NCBI RefSeq assembly: GCF_034263275.1
Contig: NZ_CP139559.1
Coordinates: 2,604,001-2,668,000 of the forward strand
DNA length: 64,000 bases
Source: Mucilaginibacter sp. cycad4
GTDB taxonomy: Bacteria; Bacteroidota; Bacteroidia; Sphingobacteriales; Sphingobacteriaceae
Direction: 5' to 3'
Position 1 is the stretch's first letter; every line of letters begins with the position of its first letter. The translations under genes and the position numbers were made by a program. This document shows positions 18,206 through 27,651 of the stretch, piece by piece. Under the pieces are notes generated by a model that worked only from the letters and a program-made list of their open reading frames with translations, made no database searches and had not been told where the DNA came from.

Positions 18206-19087
18206 ATGCAGCTTTTAGACGGAAAATACGTTTCAGAAAAACTTAAAGTTGAAATAGCTGAAGAAGCAGCTAAAATATTGGAGCAAACCGGCCGTAAACC
18301 ACATTTGGTTGCAGTCTTGGTTGGTCATGATGGCGGTAGCGAAACCTATGTAGCCAGCAAAATGAAGAACTGTGAAAAGGTGGGCTTCAAATCATCACTG
18401 GTGCGTTATGAAGATGACGTTACTGAAGAAGAGCTACTGAAAAAGGTAGAAGAGCTAAACGCAGACGCCGATATCGACGGAATTATCGTACAACTTCCGC
18501 TACCAAAACACATCGACCCCGAAAAAGTAACCGAGCGTATTGATTACCGTAAAGATGTTGATGGTTTTCACCCGGTTAACCTGGGCCGGATGCAGCGCAA
18601 CCTGCCATCATTTATTCCGGCAACGCCTTATGGCATCACTTTAATGCTTAAAGAATACGGCATTGAAACAGCAGGTAAGCATTGCGTGGTGGTTGGCCGC
18701 AGTAATATCGTTGGTTCGCCAATGAGTATCCTCATGGCACGCAACACAACCCCGGGCAACTGTACGGTAACCATTTGCCACAGCCGTACACCTGATATCA
18801 AAAAATTCACTCTCGATGCAGACATCCTGGTCGTAGCCATCGGTAAAAAGAATTTCATTACTGCCGATATGGTTAAAGATGGTGTAGTAGTTGTTGATGT
18901 GGGTATGAACCGTGAAACCTCAACCACAACAAAATCAGGCTTTAAGTTATATGGTGATGTTGATTTTGAAAATGTTGCACCAAAATCATCATGGATTACC
19001 CCGGTACCCGGTGGTGTAGGCCTCATGACCATTGTTGGTTTGCTTAAAAACACTTTGGCATCGGCTAATAAAGAGGTTTATAAATAA
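18206..19087 (+). CDS. folD: Methylenetetrahydrofolate dehydrogenase / cyclohydrolase
   Basis: A 293-residue bifunctional cytoplasmic enzyme that interconverts 5,10-methylene-THF, 5,10-methenyl-THF and 10-formyl-THF. The folate-site [14 protein letters not shown], the QLPLPKHID signature, the NADP-binding [12 protein letters not shown] loop and the C-terminal [11 protein letters not shown] are all in place. Length is standard. It begins one base after the stop of the upstream gene remnant, so if the remnant is transcribed the two share a message. A repeat separates it from the convergent Rieske gene. Confidence 0.96.
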   Translation: MQLLDGKYVSEKLKVEIAEEAAKILEQTGRKPHLVAVLVGHDGGSETYVASKMKNCEKVGFKSSLVRYEDDVTEEELLKKVEELNADADIDGIIVQLPLPKHIDPEKVTERIDYRKDVDGFHPVNLGRMQRNLPSFIPATPYGITLMLKEYGIETAGKHCVVVGRSNIVGSPMSILMARNTTPGNCTVTICHSRTPDIKKFTLDADILVVAIGKKNFITADMVKDGVVVVDVGMNRETSTTTKSGFKLYGDVDFENVAPKSSWITPVPGGVGLMTIVGLLKNTLASANKEVYK

Positions 19088-19100
19088 GTAAATGGTTTAT

Positions 19101-19167
19101 TGAGTTGATTAGGTGAGTGGGTTTAGTTGTAGATCTAACCATTCACTTGATCAAACACTCACTTGAA
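19101..19167. repeat. Imperfect inverted repeat between folD and the Rieske gene
   Basis: The left arm at 19101-19126 contains TTGATTAGGTGAGTGGGTTTAG; the right arm from 19135 is its imperfect reverse complement. Related arms occur at 55433-55504, so this is a dispersed palindrome that may also stop convergent transcription. Confidence 0.55.
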
Positions 19168-19497
19168 ACCTAACTTTAATTTATCCCAAACAGAGTTTAC
19201 ACCTATGTAGACACCATCATCCCTTATTTCAACGGGATAAGTTTCAATAAAATCATGCTGCCCTTCGCCCCCCTTGCCTGTTTCAAGGTCATAGGTATAC
19301 CGGTGATATGGACAAACAATCAGCTTTCTTACGCATAACCCTTCGCTCAAATCAGCACCGGCATGCGGGCATTTTGCCGATACTGCGTATAATTTATTCT
19401 CAAAACCAACAATGCAAAGGCTCTTACCTCCAATCTTTTCCTTTGTAATGAAAGGTTTGGTTATGTCCTGGGTAACTTTAATTTTATGCCACTTCAT
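19159..19497 (-). CDS. Rieske [2Fe-2S] ferredoxin-like protein
   Basis: A 112-residue small Rieske protein. Ligand pairs are Cys43-His45 (KCPHAGADLSEG) and Cys62-His65 (VCPYHRYTYDLETG), the standard C-x-H / C-x2-H arrangement. It has no signal peptide or membrane anchor, so it resembles the soluble ferredoxins that serve oxygenases or the NirD-type subunit, rather than a bc complex protein. The partner is unknown. The Met at 19497 is chosen because the longer frame would overlap the preceding lipoprotein gene. It lies 22 bases downstream of that gene and may be co-transcribed. Confidence 0.85.
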   Translation of the reverse strand: MKWHKIKVTQDITKPFITKEKIGGKSLCIVGFENKLYAVSAKCPHAGADLSEGLCVRKLIVCPYHRYTYDLETGKGGEGQHDFIETYPVEIRDDGVYIGVNSVWDKLKLGFK

Positions 19498-19519
19498 CAA
19501 AAACAAATGGTTCTGATCC

Positions 19520-20284
19520 TTAAAAATCAATCTTCAAATTCATCACATTGGGGTTCTTGATCACCTCGTCCATACTGGTAACAAGGGTGACTTCCCTCCT
19601 GTCGGCCGAGAGCATGGCCTTTGAATTATTGATTTTTTTTACCGGGTGGGCAAACCTCAGGATCACTTTATAAGGCATATCAATAAGCATAGCCTTGGCC
19701 ATCATGAAAGTAGCCTGGGTTTTCTTTAAAAACGCGTTGAATTTGGTTTTGTCAATTATGCGGTAAAATTTGTGAGGAGTTATATCATACGAGTAATAAT
19801 CCGGCCCTGCTACCATTTGCCGTGCATCAAATGGCTTGTTTGTTTTATCAGTGGTGGTTATAGCGCTTATTTGGGTATTGAGCGCTATTTTTGATACATT
19901 TTGCAGATAGTATTGCAGATCTGCAGCGTTTTTAGCGGTATGGTTAAGCGTTACTTTCATAACACTTTTTTTAAGGTTCATGTTAACAGTTAGCTCACTG
20001 CTTTTGGCCAGTTCAATTTCTGCAGCTTTCAGTTTTTGCTGGGCACTATCCGGTATTGCGCTATAAAAATTAAGCGTTGTATCTTTAACTAAACTAAATT
20101 GAGGTGTTTCCTTGACCGAATCAGACATGAGATTAACAAGCACCGATACAGCCCTGCTCATATCAAACGCGTAAGCAACCTTACAGGTCCCATCGGTTTT
20201 AAAGTCATAATGCTCTTCAATATCCACGCATGAACTAAAACAAAGCGCTACCAGTAACATTAAAGGAAGGTAAAGTTTTTTCAT
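19520..20284 (-). CDS. Lipoprotein of unknown function
   Basis: A 254-residue protein with a clear lipoprotein signal (LLVALCFSSC). The mature part opens VDIEEHYDFKTDGTCKVAY, followed by mixed alpha/beta sequence. The acidic opening and repeated beta strands recall uncharacterised Bacteroidota lipoproteins and, loosely, LppM-like proteins, but I see no catalytic motif. It is probably anchored in the outer or inner membrane facing the periplasm. Its stop lies 22 bases before the Rieske start on the same strand, which suggests co-transcription without revealing the function. Confidence 0.72.
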   Translation of the reverse strand: MKKLYLPLMLLVALCFSSCVDIEEHYDFKTDGTCKVAYAFDMSRAVSVLVNLMSDSVKETPQFSLVKDTTLNFYSAIPDSAQQKLKAAEIELAKSSELTVNMNLKKSVMKVTLNHTAKNAADLQYYLQNVSKIALNTQISAITTTDKTNKPFDARQMVAGPDYYSYDITPHKFYRIIDKTKFNAFLKKTQATFMMAKAMLIDMPYKVILRFAHPVKKINNSKAMLSADRREVTLVTSMDEVIKNPNVMNLKIDF

Positions 20285-20394
20285 ACCCGGATACAGATTA
20301 AGCGTTATTGATACAGTTATAACATTTTACGAATTTCAGGTTAATTGGTTATCTCAAAATTAAAGTAATAATAACAATTATTAATGAAAATAAA

Positions 20395-20532
20395 AAGGTG
20401 AAAGGAGAAAGGTAATTTAATGTATACTTTTACCAAGCTGATGGCATCGACCAAACCTTTCGCCTTTGACCCTTTGCCTTTCGCCTAAAAAGCCTCTTCC
20501 ATATTAGTGTAACCTTTTCCCTTTCATCTTTT
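20395..20532. repeat. GGTGAAAGG / CCTTTCGCC purine-pyrimidine repeat
   Basis: Copies of GGTGAAAGGAGAAAGG on the left (20395-20413) face CCTTTCGCC and CCTTTGCC repeats at 20456-20486 and CCTTTTCCCTTTCATC at 20513-20528. It forms a loose inverted repeat between the divergent lipoprotein and queE genes. Confidence 0.5.
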
Positions 20533-20552
20533 AGCTTTTGCCTATCTTTCAG

Positions 20553-20560
20553 TACCTTTG
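20553..20560 (+). promoter_or_regulatory. -7 element of queE
   Basis: TACCTTTG matches TAnnTTTG and ends 15 bases before the queE ATG. No well-spaced TTG is seen upstream. Confidence 0.5.
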
Positions 20561-20575
20561 CACCCTTAAATAACT

Positions 20576-21199
20576 ATGGCACACCAAATACCAGACGACG
20601 GCACGCTGCTTCCTTTAATGGAAGAGTTTTATACGATACAGGGGGAAGGGTACAATACCGGCAAAGCCGCATATTTCATTCGCCTTGGCGGCTGTGATGT
20701 AGGTTGCCATTGGTGCGATGTTAAAGAAAGCTGGGATGCCGAGTTGCACCCGCTTACCGCAGCTGATACCATTGTAAGCAACGCTGCCCTTCATCCGGCA
20801 AAAGCTGTTGTAGTAACCGGTGGCGAGCCCTTGATTTACAACCTTGATTACCTGACCCATAACCTGCACGAAAAGGGAATAAAGACATTTATCGAAACTT
20901 CTGGTGCATATCCGCTTTCGGGCGATTGGGACTGGATCTGTCTTTCACCAAAAAAATTCAAAGCGCCTACACCTAACGTTGCTGAAAGCGCCCATGAGTT
21001 AAAAGTGATTGTTTTCAATAAATCTGATTTTGAGTGGGCAGAATATCATGCCAAAATGGTATCGCCCGATTGTAAGCTTTACCTGCAGCCCGAATGGTCA
21101 AAATCCAAAGAAATGACCCCGCTGATTGTTGATTATGTAAAGGAAAACCCGCAATGGGAAATTTCATTACAAACACATAAGTATCTGAATATTCCATAA
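20576..21199 (+). CDS. queE: 7-carboxy-7-deazaguanine synthase
   Basis: A 207-residue radical SAM enzyme that rearranges 6-carboxy-tetrahydropterin to 7-carboxy-7-deazaguanine in preQ0/queuosine synthesis. The cluster-binding motif is Cys40, Cys44, Cys47 (GGCDVGCHWCDVK), the CX3CX2C spacing of QueE. The preceding EEFYTIQGEGYNTGKAA and the later VTGGEP SAM-contact motif are also typical. Length and start agree with the family. No other queuosine gene is in the window. It is followed 39 bases later by the PorE-like gene, probably independently expressed. Confidence 0.95.
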   Translation: MAHQIPDDGTLLPLMEEFYTIQGEGYNTGKAAYFIRLGGCDVGCHWCDVKESWDAELHPLTAADTIVSNAALHPAKAVVVTGGEPLIYNLDYLTHNLHEKGIKTFIETSGAYPLSGDWDWICLSPKKFKAPTPNVAESAHELKVIVFNKSDFEWAEYHAKMVSPDCKLYLQPEWSKSKEMTPLIVDYVKENPQWEISLQTHKYLNIP

Positions 21200-21237
21200 T
21201 CTTTGTAACTTACGGTATTAATTATCCTAAGTTACAA

Positions 21238-23142
21238 ATGAAAATTGCAGTATTATTGGTGCTTGCATTGTGTTTACCTGCTTTGCTTTGTGCCCAGCAG
21301 CCAACCCGGTATTCGTCATCCAATAAAGAAGCTGTAAAATTTTTTGCTACCGCTTATCAAAACCTCGATGAACACCTTTATGACGAAGCGATCCAAAACT
21401 CACTTAAAGCTATTAGTGAAGATTCAAAGTTTGTAGAAGCACACTTATTACTCGCCGATTTGTACCGAATGAGGCGCATGTACAAGCCGGCTGTTGAACA
21501 ATACGCTAAAGTCATTTCACTTAGTCCTGAATTTAACAGGGGTGTATATCTCAAAGCCGCTGAAATGGAAATCCATGATGCGGGTTATGCACAGGCCCAG
21601 CAGCATCTCGAAAAATACCTTAGCTATCCCGACATCAGTCCTCAAAACAATACCTATGCAAAAAAAATGCTTGCCGATGCTAAATTCAGTATCCAGGCGA
21701 TGACACATCCGGTGCCATTTAAACCGATAAATATCGGGGCTGAAATAAACACTGCCAATGACGAGTATCTCCCGGTTGCTACAGCCGACGAAAGCACATT
21801 GATATTTACCCGGAAGATCAATAACAACGAAGATTTTTATAAAAGCGAAATGATAAATGGCAAGTGGAATACCGCCACTTATTTAAGCAACCAAATTAAT
21901 ACTGAAAAATATAACGAGGGCGCACAATCCATATCGCAGGATGGTAAATACCTGTTTTTCACAGGATGCAATCGCCCCGATGGCTTAGGTCGTTGCGATA
22001 TTTATATCGCTCAAAAAAAGGGGAATGACTGGGGAAAACCTGTTGACCTGAACCCACCGGTGAATACGTCGGGCTGGGAATCCCAACCCTCTATAAATGC
22101 CGATGGCCGCACGCTTTACTTTGTAAGTAACCGTAAAGGCGGTTATGGCGGCTATGACATTTGGAAAAGCACGCTGGGCGAAAAAGGCTGGGGCGAACCT
22201 GAAAACCTTGGCCCCAATATTAATACATCCTACAATGAACTATCGCCGTTTATTCACCCTGATGACAGTACACTTTACTTTAGCAGCGATGGCTGGCCGG
22301 GTTTGGGCAGCAAGGACCTGTTTGTTAGCCGCCTGGATAAAGAGGGTAAATGGCAAAAGCCCGAAAACCTTGGATATCCTATCAATACCAGTGGCGACGA
22401 GGGCGGTTTATCGTTAACTGCCGCCGGAGACTATGCTTTCTTTTCATCGGATAACTTAAACGGTTTTGGTGGCTATGATATATATAAGTTCGAGCTGCCT
22501 GTGAAGTTGCGGCCCCGTTTAGTAACTTATGTTAAAGGCTTTGTTAAAGACGTAAAGACGAAACAACCTCTTGAAGCTGCAATTGAGATTATCGACCTGG
22601 AAAGTAATTTGCCGGTTTACCAGGATTACAGTGACGATGAGCAGGGGGATTTTTTAGCGACACTAACGTCGGGCAAAAACTATGCGCTTAATATCTCAAA
22701 AAGCGGATATCTGTTTTATTCCGAAAACTTTTCCCTTAAAAATTATAAAATTAAAAGCCCGTTTAACATTGTGGCCCTGTTATCACCTATTGAAATTGGC
22801 AATAAGGTAATCCTTAAAAATATTTTTTTTGATACTAATAAGTTTGACCTTGAAAAGGAATCAAAAGCCGAACTTGCCAAGCTCATTGAGTTTTTGGGGG
22901 TAAACTCAACTACCCGTATTGAGATATCAGGCCATACAGATAACACAGGTAATCACCAGGGTAACCAAACCTTATCTGAAAACAGGGCAAAGTCTGTTTA
23001 TCAATATCTTGTATCGAAAGGGGTTGCCCCTGCCCGCCTTATTTACAAGGGATACGGTGAAACGCAACCAATAGCATCCAATACAACAGAGGAAGACAGG
23101 GCAAAAAACAGGCGTACGGAATTTATGATCATAACTAAATAA
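21238..23142 (+). CDS. OmpA-family protein with TPR, beta-propeller and regulatory domains (PorE-like)
   Basis: A 634-residue exported protein with a signal peptide ending ALLCAQ. Parts in order: a TPR-like region (about 25-150), a WD40/PD40-like beta-propeller (about 160-410; repeats such as GRTLYFVSNRKGGYGGYDIW), a carboxypeptidase-regulatory beta-sandwich (about 430-510), and a C-terminal OmpA domain (about 530-634) with the peptidoglycan-binding ISGHTDNTGNHQGNQTLSE. This order is that of PorE, an outer-membrane/peptidoglycan component of the type IX secretion system, but Bacteroidota carry several paralogues, so the role is tentative. Confidence 0.8.
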   Translation: MKIAVLLVLALCLPALLCAQQPTRYSSSNKEAVKFFATAYQNLDEHLYDEAIQNSLKAISEDSKFVEAHLLLADLYRMRRMYKPAVEQYAKVISLSPEFNRGVYLKAAEMEIHDAGYAQAQQHLEKYLSYPDISPQNNTYAKKMLADAKFSIQAMTHPVPFKPINIGAEINTANDEYLPVATADESTLIFTRKINNNEDFYKSEMINGKWNTATYLSNQINTEKYNEGAQSISQDGKYLFFTGCNRPDGLGRCDIYIAQKKGNDWGKPVDLNPPVNTSGWESQPSINADGRTLYFVSNRKGGYGGYDIWKSTLGEKGWGEPENLGPNINTSYNELSPFIHPDDSTLYFSSDGWPGLGSKDLFVSRLDKEGKWQKPENLGYPINTSGDEGGLSLTAAGDYAFFSSDNLNGFGGYDIYKFELPVKLRPRLVTYVKGFVKDVKTKQPLEAAIEIIDLESNLPVYQDYSDDEQGDFLATLTSGKNYALNISKSGYLFYSENFSLKNYKIKSPFNIVALLSPIEIGNKVILKNIFFDTNKFDLEKESKAELAKLIEFLGVNSTTRIEISGHTDNTGNHQGNQTLSENRAKSVYQYLVSKGVAPARLIYKGYGETQPIASNTTEEDRAKNRRTEFMIITK

Positions 23143-23167
23143 TAAATAAACTTTTTATTTACGCCTT

Positions 23168-23199
23168 GTAGTATTTCAATAGAAATATTGAAATACTAC
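23168..23199. terminator. AT-rich hairpin between convergent genes
   Basis: A perfect 13-bp stem GTAGTATTTCAAT / ATTGAAATACTAC with a six-base loop, just after the PorE-like gene. It lacks a T-run and may be a repeat rather than a terminator. Confidence 0.5.
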
Positions 23200-23228
23200 C
23201 ATCATAATTTGCAAAACCGGAAAGCAAA

Positions 23229-23258
23229 AAAGCCTTCAGATTAAACGCTGAAGGCTTT
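23229..23258. terminator. Bidirectional terminator between PorE-like gene and recQ
   Basis: Perfect 11-bp stem AAAGCCTTCAG / CTGAAGGCTTT, loop of eight bases, A-run on the left and T-rich on the right. It suits termination from both convergent genes. Confidence 0.82.
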
Positions 23259-23284
23259 CTATATTAAAAAGTCGTAAACTGTAT

Positions 23285-25480
23285 TTAGTTCCCCAACTCC
23301 GACATGAATTTAATACGCATTAACTGCACCTCTTCACGGGTGTAATCATCGCTGCCCAGTTCGGCTAAGGCTTCATCGATAGAATCAGCTTCTGCAGTGC
23401 GGAAATAATCAAATACTTCTTCCTGTTTATCCTCGTCAATAACCTCATCAATATAGTAATTCAGGTTAAGCTTGGTTCCTGAGTTAACAATAGTTTCAAC
23501 CTCTTTCAGGATCTCCTCATAAGTAAGGCCTTTTGAAGCGGCAATATCATCAAGGTTTAAATGCCTGTCGATATTTTGAATAATGAACACTTTAAGCGCC
23601 GATTTATTGGCAGCACTTTTGATCACCATATCAATTGGCCGATCGATATCATTATCCTCCACGTATTTCTGGATCAAATCGGTAAAAGGTTTACCAAACT
23701 TCAGCGCCTTGCCTGCGCCAACCCCCGAAATTTGTTTAAGCTCTTCGGTGTTGATGGGGTAATGGGTGCACATCTCTTCTAACGAAGGGTCCTGGAATAT
23801 TACAAACGGCGGCAGTCCTTTTTGCTTGGCCAGCTTTTTACGCAGTTCTTTAAGCATTTGCAGCAACTGGGTATCAAGTGCACCGCCGCTTTGTTTTGGC
23901 CCGTCATCATCGCTGTCATCGTCAGCAGCCTCCATAACCTTATTCAAAACAAAACGGATACTGTGCGGATTCTCGATAAAGCCAATGCCGCTTTTAGTGA
24001 GCCTCAAAAGCCCATATTGATCAATATCCTTTGAAATATAATTATTGAGTAATGCCTGCCTTAAAAGCGAGTTCCAAAGATTTTTACCTTGTTCTTTGCC
24101 CGAACCGTAATAGTCAAGCTGGTCATGCTCATAATTTTTGATCTGAGCATTTTCCTCACCCATTAATATGCTGATGATGTGATGGTCGTCAAACTTCTCG
24201 CCAATATGCTTAATTAAACTTAATGTCCTGTGCAGGTGCTCCTCGCCATCAAAATGTTCTTTATGGGTGCAGCAATTATCGCACATGTTATTACAGCCCG
24301 CTTCATTAAAGTTTTCGCCAAAATAATGCAACAACTGTTTACGGCGGCAAACCGACGACTCGCAATAATCAATAACCTCCTTGAGTATCTGGGTGCCTAT
24401 TTCCCGTTCCGAAACAGGCTTGTCTTTCATGAATTTCTGAAGCTTATCAATATCCTTTTCCGAATAAAAAGCCACGCAAACACCTTCTCCCCCGTCACGC
24501 CCGGCCCTTCCGGTTTCCTGGTAATAGCCTTCCATGCTTTTAGGCACATCATGGTGTATTACATACCGAACATCGGGTTTATCGATACCCATTCCAAATG
24601 CAATAGTAGCAACAATAACGTCAACATCTTCCATCAGGAATTTGTCCTGCGTTTCCGCACGCACTTTAGGATCAAGCCCTGCATGATACGGCAGCGCCCT
24701 TACCCCGTTAAGGTTAAGCGCCTCGGCTACTTCCTCAACCTTTTTGCGGCTAAGACAATACACAATTCCCGACTTGCCCTGGTTTTGCTTTACAAATTTT
24801 ACAATCTCTTTGATGACGTTACGCTTCGCCCTTACTTCATAAAACAGGTTACCGCGGTTAAATGACGATTTAAATACGGTTGCGTTATTCATTTGCAGGT
24901 TTTTTTGAATATCCTGCTGAACTTTTGGAGTAGCTGTAGCCGTTAAAGCAATTATGGGGATATTTTCGCCTATATTACTGATCACCTGGCGTATTTTACG
25001 GTATTCGGGCCTGAAATCATGCCCCCACTCCGAAATACAGTGAGCTTCATCTACCGCCACGAACGATACGTGGTTAAGACGTAAGAAATCAATATTTTCC
25101 TGCTTGGTTAACGATTCGGGGGCCACGTACAATAACTTGGTTTTCCCTGCCAGTACATCTTCTTTAACCTTGCCTATCTCTGATTTTGTAAGTGATGAAT
25201 TTAAAAAGTGGGCTATACTATCTGATCCTCCAAACGCCCTGAGCTGATCTACCTGATTTTTCATCAGGGCTATCAATGGTGAAATTACGATTGCCGTGCC
25301 ATCGCTCATCAAAGCTGGTAACTGATAACACATCGATTTGCCACCACCGGTAGGCATAATAACGAATGTATCATTACCGGCCAGGATGTTGGTTATTATC
25401 GCTTCCTGTTCTCCCTTAAAATTATCAAACCCGAAAAAATTCTGGAGATTGTCAAATAGCGATTTCTTTGTTTCTATCAT
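23285..25480 (-). CDS. recQ: ATP-dependent DNA helicase RecQ
   Basis: A 731-residue 3'-5' superfamily 2 helicase used in recombination and fork repair. The Walker A motif MPTGGGKSMCYQLP is at about residues 42-55, the DEAH box reads VDEAHCISEWGHDFRP, and motif VI is HHDVPKSMEGYYQETGRAGR. Zinc-binding cysteines of the RecQ-C domain follow (CESSVCRRKQLLHYFG, CDNC), then a winged-helix region and an HRDC domain near the C-terminus. It is longer than E. coli RecQ because of an acidic C-terminal tail. It is convergent with the PorE-like gene and divergent from manC. Confidence 0.96.
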   Translation of the reverse strand: MIETKKSLFDNLQNFFGFDNFKGEQEAIITNILAGNDTFVIMPTGGGKSMCYQLPALMSDGTAIVISPLIALMKNQVDQLRAFGGSDSIAHFLNSSLTKSEIGKVKEDVLAGKTKLLYVAPESLTKQENIDFLRLNHVSFVAVDEAHCISEWGHDFRPEYRKIRQVISNIGENIPIIALTATATPKVQQDIQKNLQMNNATVFKSSFNRGNLFYEVRAKRNVIKEIVKFVKQNQGKSGIVYCLSRKKVEEVAEALNLNGVRALPYHAGLDPKVRAETQDKFLMEDVDVIVATIAFGMGIDKPDVRYVIHHDVPKSMEGYYQETGRAGRDGGEGVCVAFYSEKDIDKLQKFMKDKPVSEREIGTQILKEVIDYCESSVCRRKQLLHYFGENFNEAGCNNMCDNCCTHKEHFDGEEHLHRTLSLIKHIGEKFDDHHIISILMGEENAQIKNYEHDQLDYYGSGKEQGKNLWNSLLRQALLNNYISKDIDQYGLLRLTKSGIGFIENPHSIRFVLNKVMEAADDDSDDDGPKQSGGALDTQLLQMLKELRKKLAKQKGLPPFVIFQDPSLEEMCTHYPINTEELKQISGVGAGKALKFGKPFTDLIQKYVEDNDIDRPIDMVIKSAANKSALKVFIIQNIDRHLNLDDIAASKGLTYEEILKEVETIVNSGTKLNLNYYIDEVIDEDKQEEVFDYFRTAEADSIDEALAELGSDDYTREEVQLMRIKFMSELGN

Positions 25481-25737
25481 TATTTTAACAAATTCTTAAA
25501 TTGTATTTAAAAGTTTAAAGTAACAAAATTTTCTAAATAAACGATGGATTTACTTTTAAATTTTATGCAAAAATGATGATTAGATGAAAAACAATTTCTT
25601 TAATTGACCATTTAAATAACCAGACAAATTTGTTACTACATATGCCGTTAAATTATTTAGCTACACTTAATGGATAATTAACAAATTATTACACATTTTT
25701 ACGGTCGATATAACAAATTAAAATTCTTTACTTTCTC

Positions 25738-26823
25738 ATGAATAAAAACTATTATGCGATAATTATGGCTGGAGGGATTGGAAGCCGCTTTTGGCCGATA
25801 AGCCGTACGTCGCACCCCAAACAGTTTATCGATATACTTGGTACCGGTAAAACTTTAATACAAAACACCTACGATCGTTTCCTGAAAGTATGCCCCAAAG
25901 AGAATATATACGTTGTTACTAACGAAAACTACACCAAACTTGTAAAACAACAATTGCCCGATATGGAGGATCAGCAGATCCTTACTGAGCCTGTAATGCG
26001 AAACACGGCACCCTGTGTTGCCTATGGCTGTTTTAAAATTGAAAGCCTTAACCCCGATGCCGCCATTGTTGTAGCCCCTTCCGATCAGCAGATCCTGGAT
26101 GAAGATGCTTTTGTTGCCGCTATTGAAAAATCGCTGCAAACCGCAGCTTCAAATGATTACCTGATAACCCTGGGCATTAAACCATCAAGGCCCGATACAG
26201 GTTACGGATATATCCAATATACTGATAACGTTATCAATGATGAGTTTCATAAGGTAAAAACCTTTACCGAAAAACCAACATTGGAGATAGCCAAAACCTT
26301 TATTCAAAGCGGCGACTTTTTATGGAACGCCGGTATCTTTGTTTGGTCGGCCAGGGCTATTGTTAAGGCATTTGGCCAGCACCTGCCCGAAATGCACGAA
26401 ATTTTTGCCGAGGCAAGGCCGGTTTATAATTCAAATGATGAAAAGCCTTATGTACATAAGGCATATCAGCAATGCGTTAACATCTCGATAGATTACGGCA
26501 TTATGGAAAAAGCCGATAATGTGTATGTATTGCCGTCGGATTTTGGATGGAGCGACCTGGGCACCTGGGCATCGATATATGACCTGGCCGAAAAGGATTA
26601 TGTAGGCAATGCCGTGATCCCTGCCGAAAAAGTGATCATGTATGATTCATCAAACTGTATGGTAAATGTGCCCGGCGAAAAGCTGGTGATCCTGCAGGGC
26701 CTGCATGATTATATTGTGGTAGAATCAAACAACTCCCTGCTCATCTGTCCGCGCGACCAGGAACAGAACATCAAGCAGGTTGTAGCTGATGTAAAGAATA
26801 AGTTCGGGACGAAGTATATTTAA
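25738..26823 (+). CDS. manC: Mannose-1-phosphate guanylyltransferase
   Basis: A 361-residue nucleotidyltransferase making GDP-mannose from mannose-1-phosphate and GTP. The nucleotide-binding start AIIMAGGIGSRFWPISR, the FTEKP sugar-phosphate motif and the GIFVWSARAI and DFGWSDLGTW segments are those of the GMP domain. It lacks the C-terminal phosphomannose isomerase domain of bifunctional ManC, so it is the monofunctional form. The product feeds polysaccharide and glycoprotein synthesis. No polysaccharide cluster surrounds it. It is transcribed divergently from recQ across a 257-base AT-rich gap. Confidence 0.93.
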   Translation: MNKNYYAIIMAGGIGSRFWPISRTSHPKQFIDILGTGKTLIQNTYDRFLKVCPKENIYVVTNENYTKLVKQQLPDMEDQQILTEPVMRNTAPCVAYGCFKIESLNPDAAIVVAPSDQQILDEDAFVAAIEKSLQTAASNDYLITLGIKPSRPDTGYGYIQYTDNVINDEFHKVKTFTEKPTLEIAKTFIQSGDFLWNAGIFVWSARAIVKAFGQHLPEMHEIFAEARPVYNSNDEKPYVHKAYQQCVNISIDYGIMEKADNVYVLPSDFGWSDLGTWASIYDLAEKDYVGNAVIPAEKVIMYDSSNCMVNVPGEKLVILQGLHDYIVVESNNSLLICPRDQEQNIKQVVADVKNKFGTKYI

Positions 26824-26826
26824 ATA

Positions 26827-26890
26827 TTAGAGATTAGAGATTGGAGATTAGTTAAAAAAAATCTTCTAATCTCTAACCTCCAATCTCTAA
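26827..26890. repeat. Inverted repeat between convergent manC and rlmB
   Basis: Arms of 25 bases (26827-26851 and 26866-26890) pair at 22 positions and are built from the unit AGAGATTRGAG. The right arm includes the rlmB stop codon. An A-rich loop separates them. It probably acts as a bidirectional terminator. Confidence 0.7.
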
Positions 26891-27651
26891 TTAACTCCTC
26901 TCTGCCTCACCGCCTCATACAAAATCACCCCGGTTGATACAGATACATTCAACGATTCAATTTCGCCAAACATAGGAATTTTGGCCAGGTGGTCGGAGAT
27001 CCTTATGATCTCGTTGCGGATCCCATCCTCTTCCGATCCCATGACGATGGCCGTAGGTACGGTATAATCTGGCGCATAAATATTTTCCTGTGTTTTTTCG
27101 GTGCAGCAAACCAGTTGCAAGCCCGATTCCTGGAGGAAGCGTACAGTTTGCATAAAATTATCATGCCGGCAAACAGGGATTTTGTATAATGCCCCTGCCG
27201 AGGTTTTAATGGCATCAGGATTTATCTGCGCTGAACCTTTGGCCGGGATCACAATGGCGTGCACACCGGCACATTCGGCAGTACGGGCAATGGCGCCCAT
27301 GTTCCGCACATCGGTGATACTATCTAAAACCAATATTAATGGCGTTTCCCCCTTCTCAAATACTTCGGGAATGATGTTCTCTATCTTCTGATAAACAATA
27401 GGCGAAATTACGGCTATAACACCCTGGTGATTTTTCTGGGTAATGCGGTTTAGTTTTTCAACGGGGACCTGCTGTGCAGTTATCTGGTACTCGTTCATCA
27501 GCTCTTTAAGCTCCTGTATCAAGCCGCCGCTTATGCCCCTTTGTATAAATAATGCCTCGATTTCCTTACCTGAACGAATAGCTTCCACTACCGCCCTGAT
27601 CCCGAAAACCATTTGATTGCTTTCGCGCTGAGGCCTTGAATTAAATGCCAT
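26887..27651 (-). CDS. rlmB: 23S rRNA (guanosine-2'-O-)-methyltransferase RlmB (SpoU/TrmH family)
   Basis: A 254-residue SPOUT-fold methyltransferase. The N-terminal L30e-like substrate domain (MVFGIRAVVEAIRSGKEIE) is followed by the knot with motif 1 (DSITDVRNMGAIARTAECAG), motif 2 (VMGSEEDGI) and motif 3 (SLNVSVSTGVILYEAVRQR). These match RlmB, which methylates G2251 of 23S rRNA, although other TrmH-family targets cannot be excluded. It is divergent from dnaB, across a 305-base gap. Confidence 0.9.
   Translation of the reverse strand: MAFNSRPQRESNQMVFGIRAVVEAIRSGKEIEALFIQRGISGGLIQELKELMNEYQITAQQVPVEKLNRITQKNHQGVIAVISPIVYQKIENIIPEVFEKGETPLILVLDSITDVRNMGAIARTAECAGVHAIVIPAKGSAQINPDAIKTSAGALYKIPVCRHDNFMQTVRFLQESGLQLVCCTEKTQENIYAPDYTVPTAIVMGSEEDGIRNEIIRISDHLAKIPMFGEIESLNVSVSTGVILYEAVRQRGVN

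Noticed and set aside
24230..24865. 211-codon forward frame opposite recQ
   Set aside because: It lies wholly antisense to conserved helicase motifs and its translation has no recognisable protein character.
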